NCBI GenBank assembly: GCA_000335735.1
Contig: AMYY01000020.1
Coordinates: 1-61,218, forward strand
Length of the DNA: 61,218 bases
Origin: an alpha proteobacterium L41A
GTDB lineage: Bacteria; Pseudomonadota; Alphaproteobacteria; Caulobacterales; Caulobacteraceae
Direction of reading: 5' to 3'
The position numbers and the translations under genes are program-made. The notes under the pieces were generated by a model, which was not told the DNA's origin, did no database searches, and saw only the letters and a list, made by a program, of their open reading frames with translations. The number at the start of each line of letters is the position of its first letter. Position 1 is the stretch's first letter. This document shows, piece by piece, positions 52,663 through 61,218 of the stretch.

Positions 52663-53781
52663 ATGCAGCTGACCATCGAACGATCCGCGCTCCTGAAGGC
52701 CCTGGGCCACGTGCAGAGCGTCGTCGAACGTCGAAACACCATTCCGATCCTGTCCAACGTCCTGCTGAGTGCGGGCCGCGACCGGCTGGCCTTCGCCGCC
52801 ACCGATCTGGACATGGAGATGGTGGACGAGGCCGAGGCCCAGGTTCAGGTCGAGGGCCAGATCACGGCCCCCGCCCACACCCTGTACGAGATCGTGCGCA
52901 AGCTGCCGGAAGGCGCCGAGGTCTCGCTGCTCTATTCGGGCGACGATCCCCGCCTGGTCGTCTCGGCCGGCCGGTCGCGCTTCAACCTGCCGGTCCTGCC
53001 GGCGGGCGACTTCCCCGTCATGTCCACAGACAGCGCCGGCGCCTCCTATGTCCTGCCCAAGGAGGATCTGGCGCGCCTGATCGACAAGACCCGGTTCGCG
53101 GTCTCGACCGAGGAAACGCGCTACTATCTGAACGGCCTGTATCTGCACACGGTCGCCGAGGCCGGCATTCCGCTGTTGCGCGCCGTCGCCACCGACGGCC
53201 ACCGCCTGGCTTTGGCCGAAACCCCGGCGCCGGAGGGCGCGGCCGGCGGCCCCGGCGTGATCGTGCCGCGCAAGACCGTGGATCAGGTCCGTCGCCTGCT
53301 GGACGACGCCGGCGCACCCGTAGAGGTCACCGTCTCGGCCCAGAAGATCCGCTTCCAGATGGGCGAGGCGTCCCTGACCTCCAAGGTCATCGACGGCGCC
53401 TTCCCCGACTATCTGCGCGTCATCCCGCGCGGCAACGACAAACAGGCCGACATCGACAACGCCCTGTTCGCCAAGGCCGTCGATCGCGTCGCCACCATCT
53501 CGGCCGAGAAGAGCCGTTCGGTGAAGCTGGCCTTCGACAACGACCGGGTGAAGCTGACCGTGCGCAACATGGAAGCCGGCCAGGCCGAGGAAGAGGTCGA
53601 GATCGGCTATTCCGACGAACCCTTCGAGATCGGCTTCAACGCCCGCTACCTGCTGGACGTCGCCGGCCAGATCACCGGCGAAAACGCCGCCTTCCGCTTC
53701 GCCGACCCGGCCTCCCCAACCCTGGTGCTCGATCCGGGCGATCCGGGCGTTCAGTATGTGTTGATGCCGCTGCGGGTGTGA
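52663..53781 (+). CDS. dnaN: DNA polymerase III beta sliding clamp
   Basis: The 372-residue clamp has three repeated clamp domains: MQLTIERSALLKALGHVQSV, the VLPKEDLARLIDKTRFAVST region and the C-terminal YLLDVAGQITGENAAFRF with [19 protein letters not shown]. It tethers the replicase to DNA. Start ATG 52663 is the family start; the longer upstream frame runs through the palindromic repeat. Its stop overlaps the next gene (GTGTGA). Confidence 0.97.
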   Translation: MQLTIERSALLKALGHVQSVVERRNTIPILSNVLLSAGRDRLAFAATDLDMEMVDEAEAQVQVEGQITAPAHTLYEIVRKLPEGAEVSLLYSGDDPRLVVSAGRSRFNLPVLPAGDFPVMSTDSAGASYVLPKEDLARLIDKTRFAVSTEETRYYLNGLYLHTVAEAGIPLLRAVATDGHRLALAETPAPEGAAGGPGVIVPRKTVDQVRRLLDDAGAPVEVTVSAQKIRFQMGEASLTSKVIDGAFPDYLRVIPRGNDKQADIDNALFAKAVDRVATISAEKSRSVKLAFDNDRVKLTVRNMEAGQAEEEVEIGYSDEPFEIGFNARYLLDVAGQITGENAAFRFADPASPTLVLDPGDPGVQYVLMPLRV

Positions 53782-54308
53782 GCCTCTACCCCATAAGCAT
53801 CAGGCTCATTTCGCTGCGGCATCTGCTTATCGCGCTAGTCGCCGCGGCGGTTTTTTTGTCAGCGTGTGTATTGGTCCTGTTGGATGGCGCCGAGGCGACA
53901 CCCCGGCTTTCTCACTGGTACAAGGTCGCAGTCCTTACCTTCGGGGCATCATTTTCAGCCCTGATGATCATCTTCGCTTTAGCGGAGTTGTTAAGACCGA
54001 CCCGATTGGTCTTGACGTCGAGCGGACTGTCGAAGGTCGGCTTATGGTGTCTATCGCCTATTGCTTGGCGTGACATCGAAGGATTCTCGATCCATCGACA
54101 GGGCCCAAACAAACATATCGGTTACAAGCTGACGCGTGAGGCGCGGCTGCGCAGAACTGATGGCTGGCATCGCTTTGGCGCGATTGGCACATCGGATGGC
54201 GTTTTGGCGAGTGGATTTGGAAAGGCGCCAGAGCACCTTCTGCGTGTTTTACGAGATCACCATCGCCTAGCCAGTTCAGTCGGCGCTCAAGACTCCGTTA
54301 CGTTTTGA
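53778..54308 (+). CDS. Membrane-anchored hypothetical protein between dnaN and recF
   Basis: The 176-residue protein starts at GTG 53778, overlapping the dnaN stop. It has two membrane helices ([20 protein letters not shown] at about 16-35 and [20 protein letters not shown] at about 50-69) followed by a cytoplasmic PH-like domain ([34 protein letters not shown]). The layout resembles the STM3941 group. The sequence looks less GC-rich than its neighbours, so it may be an insertion into the replication operon. Its stop overlaps the recF TTG start. Confidence 0.65.
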   Translation: MSLYPISIRLISLRHLLIALVAAAVFLSACVLVLLDGAEATPRLSHWYKVAVLTFGASFSALMIIFALAELLRPTRLVLTSSGLSKVGLWCLSPIAWRDIEGFSIHRQGPNKHIGYKLTREARLRRTDGWHRFGAIGTSDGVLASGFGKAPEHLLRVLRDHHRLASSVGAQDSVTF

Positions 54309-55426
54309 TCCAATCCCTCACCCTCACCGATTTCCGCTCCTATGCGAGCGCGCGGCTGGAGATGACCTCCGGCCCCGTGGTGCTGCATGGGCCGAACGGG
54401 GCGGGAAAGACCAATCTGCTGGAGGCGATAAGCCTGCTGACCCCCGGCAAGGGGCTGCGGGGCGCGACCGCCGCCGAGATGGGGCGGCGCGAGCCGGGCG
54501 AGGCGGTGGGCCGCGCCTGGGCCGTCATGGTCGAACTGGACGACGAGACGCGGCTGGGCACCGGCGTTCAGGCGGCGGGCGCGGCGCGGCGCATCGTGCG
54601 GATCGACGGAGAGACGGCCCAGCCGGGGCGGCTGCTCGACTATCTGCGTCCCGTATGGGCCACGCCGGAACAGGACCGGCTGTTCTCGGACGCGCGCGCC
54701 GAGCGGCTGAAATTCTTCGACCGACTGGTCTTCGCCGCCGACCCCGATCACGCCGCCAGCGTCTCCGCCTACGAAAAGGCTCTTCGCGAGCGGCTGCGCC
54801 TGCTGAACGACGCACAGGATGGACGCGAGGCCGACCCCGTCTGGCTGGACGCCCTGGAGGCCCGGCTGGGCGAGGCCGGCGCGCGCGCGGCCCTGGCCCG
54901 GGTCGCCGCCCTGCAGGCGCTCCAGGCCGCCATCGACGCCCGCAGCGACCGTCCCTTCCCCCAGGCCGACCTGGGCCTGGACGGCCCCGCCGAACAGATG
55001 GCCGAGGGCGGCGCCGAAGAAGACGAAATCGCCGCCGCCATCCGCGACGGCCTGGCCCGCGCCCGCCCCCGCGACGGCGCCGCCGGCCGCTCCCTGTTCG
55101 GCCCGCACCGCACCGACCTGACCGCCCTTCACCGCGAGAAACAGCGCCCTGCGGCCGAGGGCTCTTCCGGTGAGCAGAAGGCCCTGGTTCTGAACCTGAT
55201 TTTGGCCCAGATCGCGCGGCTTTCAGATCACGCCGCCCGCCCCATCCTGCTGCTGGACGAAGCCCCCGCTCACCTTGATGAAGCCCGCCGCGCCGCCCTG
55301 TTCGACGAGATCGTGGCCCTGGATCTACCGGCCTTCATGACCGGCACCGAACGCGACCTGTTCGCCGGTCTGGAAGGCCGCGCCCAGTTCGTCCGCGTGG
55401 CCGGCGGCGCGCTGGAAACCGACTAG
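54305..55426 (+). CDS. recF: DNA replication and repair protein RecF
   Basis: The 373-residue SMC-like ATPase shows the Walker A motif [20 protein letters not shown], the signature [20 protein letters not shown], and Walker [17 protein letters not shown]. It loads RecA at gaps. The start is TTG at 54305 (TTGA overlap with the preceding stop), giving the standard N-terminus [12 protein letters not shown]. Confidence 0.95.
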   Translation: MIQSLTLTDFRSYASARLEMTSGPVVLHGPNGAGKTNLLEAISLLTPGKGLRGATAAEMGRREPGEAVGRAWAVMVELDDETRLGTGVQAAGAARRIVRIDGETAQPGRLLDYLRPVWATPEQDRLFSDARAERLKFFDRLVFAADPDHAASVSAYEKALRERLRLLNDAQDGREADPVWLDALEARLGEAGARAALARVAALQALQAAIDARSDRPFPQADLGLDGPAEQMAEGGAEEDEIAAAIRDGLARARPRDGAAGRSLFGPHRTDLTALHREKQRPAAEGSSGEQKALVLNLILAQIARLSDHAARPILLLDEAPAHLDEARRAALFDEIVALDLPAFMTGTERDLFAGLEGRAQFVRVAGGALETD

Positions 55427-57997
<2,571 letters not shown>

Positions 57998-58369
57998 CGG
58001 CCGTCGGCCGACTGGTCCGGGTCACTAAAGATGAGACCCGGACCACAATAGATGAGAACTGGGTCAGAATTTATGAGAATCATCTGCGGGCCACCCACCT
58101 GGAGATGACGGGGCTCCTTAGGCTCGAATAAGCGGGACGGAGTGGTTACTTCGGACCACCCATGTCGAGGAGAACCAAAGGCCAGCTCCTGCTGGCCTTA
58201 CTTCGTCCGACCCCACCGGAGGCCGCCTGTCAGCTTTGCGCCAGAAGCGGATGTTGGCCCCAGCTCTGAAAGCAGACGTAGCTCGCTGAGGCGTCTTGCA
58301 CAGCAAGCCAGGCACTTACTGACGACACGGGCGGATTTGAGCAGGCCTCGACAAGGCGAACTTCGGCAT
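57998..58369. other. Gene-free stretch after gyrB with repeat debris
   Basis: The 372 bases hold a perfect 11-bp hairpin (TGGTCCGGGTC at 58013-58023 and its complement at 58035-58045). Three ATGAGA(A) units follow at about 21-22-base spacing (58031, 58052 and 58073), a layout like repeated transposase-binding sites at the ends of IS21-type elements. Further on, 58230-58262 contains a CCGCTTCTGGCGCAAAG-type sequence, the complement of which I have often seen in intergenic repeats of alphaproteobacteria. No gene is evident. Confidence 0.5.
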
Positions 58370-59344
58370 TCAAGGCCTCACCAGCCGATCCCCGGCCCAA
58401 CCGGTGGGCGCCATCCGCGCCGCTAGCGCGGATCCCCCCTCGGCCGTCAGGAAGTCGGCCAGGGAGGCTATGTCCGTGGCGCAATGTCCCCCATAGATCG
58501 GTCGCCACTCGGTCCGGACGCCTCGCTTGGCAGCTTCCTCGGCCAGCATCTTCGTGCCCTCAAAGTTTCCATAGCCGTCATAGAGGCCGTTGGAGAGGTA
58601 GAGCGCCGGATATGTCGGCGCAGCCTGTTCGATCAGAGCCAGAGGCGACACCCGACGCCATTCCTTCTCGTTGGCGACATATCTTCTGGCCAGCATCCAG
58701 ATGCCTAATGCCAGCTTGGGATTTGCTCCGGTACGACGTATCGCTTCCCGAGCGTCCGCCAGCGGGGCGAAGGGCGATATGGCGTAGACGCCGGGACAGA
58801 GGGCGGCGATGCGCCGGAAGCTGTCGGGCCGCGACAGGCCGGCGACCAGGACGTTCAGCCCCCCCATTGACTCACCCATGAGAAGACGCCGACGCGGCGT
58901 TCCGGTCTGTCGTTCAATCTCCGGCAGCCGGTCCATCATGTCATCGAGCAGCCCGCTGTCCTCGCGTTCGCCTTTGGGCGACAGGAGCCAAGTCGAGCCA
59001 TAGGAGAGAGTGACGACCGTCGGCGGCGTGACGCCTTGATCCCGCCACGCAGCCTGCAGCATCGCGGTCATGTATGTGTCGTCGTTCCAGATGTGCTCGT
59101 CCAGGCCCCTGCCGTGAAGATGGTAGAGGACATCCCCGTTGGCGCCTTGGGGGGCACGATAGATGCAGTAGCGCAGATCCCCCGAGGCGCCGCATTCCTC
59201 AGCCGCCGGCTGCAACGCGACTTCCTGGTCGCCCCAGGGGCTCGTCAACTCCGTCCACCCCCGATGGACCAGAGCGGCCAACAGGACGACGCCTCCCAGC
59301 ACCAGCCAGCGACGACGGGGTATTCTAATGGGCCGCAGGCGCAT
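58370..59344 (-). CDS. Membrane-anchored alpha/beta-hydrolase (esterase family)
   Basis: The 324-residue protein has an N-terminal signal-anchor (RRRWLVLGGVVLLAALVHRG) and an alpha/beta-hydrolase fold of the esterase-D/Ag85-like type. The nucleophile elbow is RRRLLMGESMGGLNVLV; likely acid and histidine are in YDGYGNFEGT and YGGHCATD. Start ATG 59344 has GAGGA about ten bases upstream; an earlier in-frame ATG at 59452 overlaps the operator palindrome. It faces the periplasm or outside. The gene is divergent from padR and likely shares its control. Confidence 0.85.
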   Translation of the reverse strand: MRLRPIRIPRRRWLVLGGVVLLAALVHRGWTELTSPWGDQEVALQPAAEECGASGDLRYCIYRAPQGANGDVLYHLHGRGLDEHIWNDDTYMTAMLQAAWRDQGVTPPTVVTLSYGSTWLLSPKGEREDSGLLDDMMDRLPEIERQTGTPRRRLLMGESMGGLNVLVAGLSRPDSFRRIAALCPGVYAISPFAPLADAREAIRRTGANPKLALGIWMLARRYVANEKEWRRVSPLALIEQAAPTYPALYLSNGLYDGYGNFEGTKMLAEEAAKRGVRTEWRPIYGGHCATDIASLADFLTAEGGSALAARMAPTGWAGDRLVRP

Positions 59345-59449
59345 CGGTGGGTCCTCGCAACGCTCTGCAGCGTTGGTACTGGTGGGATGGGAGCGCCGGT
59401 CTGGGGCGCTCCTGATGGCCCAGCCATCCGACACGTCCAGACCGATAGT

Positions 59450-59475
59450 CATAACTCTATCTAGGTAGAGTTATG
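59450..59475. promoter_or_regulatory. Operator-like palindrome 1 over the esterase promoter
   Basis: CATAACTCTA-TCTAGG-TAGAGTTATG is a 26-bp dyad with a single mismatched pair. On the minus strand it begins within TTGACTC (a -35-like hexamer at 59474-59479) and covers the TAGATAG -10 region. It matches the site at 59567-59582 over CTATCYAGGTAGARTT. It is probably the PadR binding site for the esterase side. Confidence 0.7.
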
Positions 59476-59555
59476 AGTCAAGACGCCTGTTCGACCACCT
59501 CGCGGACTGGCGTGTCCCCCAGAGAACCGCCAGCCGCCGCTCCGGCGCAAACCGC

Positions 59556-59582
59556 TTGACCCAAACCTATCCAGGTAGAATT
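59556..59582 (+). promoter_or_regulatory. padR promoter with operator-like site 2
   Basis: TTGACC at 59556-59561 and GGTAGAAT near 59574-59581 form a TTGAC-type promoter with short spacing. CTATCCAGGTAGAATT at 59567-59582 repeats the core of the palindrome at 59453-59472. AGGAG and the padR ATG follow directly, so autorepression by promoter occlusion is likely. Confidence 0.65.
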
Positions 59583-59590
59583 CAGGAGTC

Positions 59591-59893
59591 ATGACTCGCT
59601 CCCGCGCGCCTTCTGCCGCGACCCGGTCGGTGCTCGCGGCCCTGTCCGAAGCGGCGCCCGACTGGTCTCATGGTTACGACCTGTGTCGAAAGACCGGGCT
59701 CAAGTCCGGCACCCTCTACCCTCTGCTTATCCGGCTGGAGGCCCAAGGCTGGCTCCAAGCCGAATGGCTCCCTGCGGAGGCTGGCCGACCTCCCCGCCAC
59801 GCCTATCGACTGACCGCCACGGGCCATCGCTACGCCGCCGAAACCGCGCTCCCGACGGCTCCGGCGATGTCCGCCCCGCGGCGACCGGCATGA
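59591..59893 (+). CDS. PadR-family transcriptional regulator
   Basis: The 100-residue protein has the PadR winged helix: SVLAALSEAAPDWSHGYDLC, the recognition helix KSGTLYPLLIRLEAQGWLQA and the wing AGRPPRHAYRLTATGHRYAA. The C-terminal dimer helix is very short, as in the minimal PadR-s1 type. It overlaps the next gene by four bases. The two matching palindromes around its own start region suggest it controls itself and the divergent esterase. The inducer is unknown. Confidence 0.9.
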   Translation: MTRSRAPSAATRSVLAALSEAAPDWSHGYDLCRKTGLKSGTLYPLLIRLEAQGWLQAEWLPAEAGRPPRHAYRLTATGHRYAAETALPTAPAMSAPRRPA

Positions 59894-61080
59894 CGCTTGC
59901 GGAACGGCTCATGAGGCTCTGCGCCCCGCGTTTGCCTCCACGCCTTCGCGAATGGGCTGAGGCGATGGCCAGTGAGGCGGCGTTTATCCGCGAGCCCGTT
60001 TCGGCGCTCATCTTCGCGCTCGGCTGTATCGGGTGGGCGATGAGAATGATGGGCGTCGAAGCGCTAAAGCGCGCTCTGACGCCCGACCTGGACTCGGTGG
60101 CCAAGGCGGACGCACCGTCGCCCTTGCCCGACTGGCGCGGTCGCTGGCCAGCTGTGGCCTGCGGGATCGCCGCATCCGCTATGGGCCTCATCTATCTTGA
60201 TGCTGCCGAAGCCCCTCTCACGCTTTTGACCATGAATCTCGCCGCCTTGGTCGCAGGCTTGCTGATCGTCCTGCCGTTCAGCCGGCGAACCTTTGTCGAA
60301 CGCCCTGCGTCGGGTTACCAGGCTCTGTTGATCGGCGCCGCTCTCATCTTGACCGCAGCGCTCGGAACCGAGGCGGCGGGCGCGACACGGTGGCTCCTGG
60401 TCGGTGAGGTCGTCGTCCAGCCCAGCCTGATGGTCCTGCCCGTGCTCGTCGTCAGCTTCGCGCGTTCGAGAGACGTCCTGGCTGCGACCGGGGTAATCCT
60501 CTCCGCCATCGCCCTGGCGTGGCAGCCTGATCGGGCCATGGCGGGCGCACTGTTCGCCAGCGTCGCCGCTATCGCCCTTGCCGCCCCTGACCGATCCGTC
60601 CGGGCGCCGCTCGCGGGGTGCGCTGCAGCATTCGCCACCACCCTCCTGCGACCCGACGCGGTCCCTGCGACGCCTTTCGTCGATCGCGTCTTCTCGACCG
60701 CATTCGCCTTCGGCCCTGTCGCCGGGCTCGCGGTCTGGGGCGGGGCGGCGTTACTTCTGCTTCCCGCTCTCCTAGGTTGGGCTGGCGATCGAGCCCATCG
60801 ACCAATTCATCTCGCCTTCGCAACCCTCTGGGGGGCGATAATCGTCGCCGCGATCATCGGGAATTACCCCGCACCCTTGGTCGCCTATGGCGGCAGCGCC
60901 ATCGTCGGCTATCTTCTGGCGACCCTTGCCCTCCCTCGACATTGGTCTGGCGGGATCCGTGCCTCGCTCGGCCAAGCTCATCCCGAACCGCCCCTGGAGG
61001 CGGAACGGATCGCAGGGGAGGCTACGCGACCTCCGCCCCGGTGGCTTCGACCAACAGCGTCCTCCCCGACCCTTGTTTAG
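59890..61080 (+). CDS. Multi-pass membrane protein coupled to padR
   Basis: The 396-residue protein starts at ATG 59890, overlapping the padR stop (ATGA). A cytoplasmic head (MTLAERLMRLCAPRLPPRLR, EWAEAMASEAAFIREPVSAL) resembles a domain often encoded after PadR regulators in alphaproteobacteria. Nine to ten membrane helices follow, then a polar tail. No transport or enzyme motif is visible. It may sense or modulate the PadR circuit or use the same signal; this is inference. The last 138 bases of the window show no gene. Confidence 0.75.
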   Translation: MTLAERLMRLCAPRLPPRLREWAEAMASEAAFIREPVSALIFALGCIGWAMRMMGVEALKRALTPDLDSVAKADAPSPLPDWRGRWPAVACGIAASAMGLIYLDAAEAPLTLLTMNLAALVAGLLIVLPFSRRTFVERPASGYQALLIGAALILTAALGTEAAGATRWLLVGEVVVQPSLMVLPVLVVSFARSRDVLAATGVILSAIALAWQPDRAMAGALFASVAAIALAAPDRSVRAPLAGCAAAFATTLLRPDAVPATPFVDRVFSTAFAFGPVAGLAVWGGAALLLLPALLGWAGDRAHRPIHLAFATLWGAIIVAAIIGNYPAPLVAYGGSAIVGYLLATLALPRHWSGGIRASLGQAHPEPPLEAERIAGEATRPPPRWLRPTASSPTLV

Positions 61081-61218
61081 ATCAGCAGCTCGCAAACCGC
61101 CTGCGCTGAAAATCACGCTCTGGTTCGCCCCTCGACCCGCGCGCCTGCGTCGTTCACGCGGCTCGCGTCGACGACCCACCGCCCCCCGAAGCAGAAGTTC
61201 CGAACCGCTGCTTTGAGT

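Overview
The window looks like chromosome from an alphaproteobacterium of the order Caulobacterales, most likely Brevundimonas or a close relative. The DNA is GC-rich. It carries a Caulobacter-type chemotaxis cluster in the order mcp, STAS protein, cheY, cheA, cheW, cheR, cheB, cheY, cheD, cheU, CheY-like receiver, cheE. It also has rpsT next to dnaA, GANTC sites (the CcrM methylation sequence) upstream of dnaA, and TTGAC-type promoters with a short spacer. The genus is inferred from family resemblance; no database was searched.

Left edge (1-3360): mobile-element debris. An IS3-family element runs off the left end and has cut the 3' end of a serine recombinase gene that looks AT-richer than its surroundings. 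Next come a fragment of a zeta-toxin-like ATPase, a nested inverted repeat and an unknown HTH-like gene that ends in a palindromic repeat. 3357-9344: a DsbA/FrnE-like oxidoreductase, a DUF1206 membrane protein, a Crp/Fnr regulator, a PepSY-like/response regulator/histidine kinase operon and tRNA-Arg(CCU). 9538-19802: the minus-strand chemotaxis operon, tightly overlapping, with a TorF-type porin gene at its head.

20116-34560: a FixL/FixJ-like pair whose regulator has an in-frame stop, a SUV3-like helicase with an S4-domain protein, YceI, ferredoxin FdxA, CdnL/CarD, L28, an M1 peptidase lipoprotein, a transglutaminase-like protein, a frameshifted heme oxygenase next to an intact bacteriophytochrome kinase, and an EamA transporter. 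34574-49912: a cold-shock protein, an extensin-like protein, PPK2, a Rieske protein, gpsA, tsaD, hemCD, tRNA-Thr(CGU), a small cluster of unknown genes with a membrane-anchored LuxR-type regulator, metK with a palindromic operator candidate, a pentapeptide-repeat protein, a short RibD-like deaminase, gpmA and a TonB-dependent receptor.

50252-57997: rpsT, dnaA, dnaN, an extra membrane-protein gene, recF and gyrB. The right edge holds repeat debris after gyrB, then an esterase gene divergent from a padR/membrane-protein operon. Two matching operator-like sites lie between these divergent genes. The window shows no single obviously new defence or biosynthetic system. The best leads are the PadR double operator, the two broken signalling genes, the atypical Cle-like receiver, the unknown LuxR-TM cluster and the repeat families.
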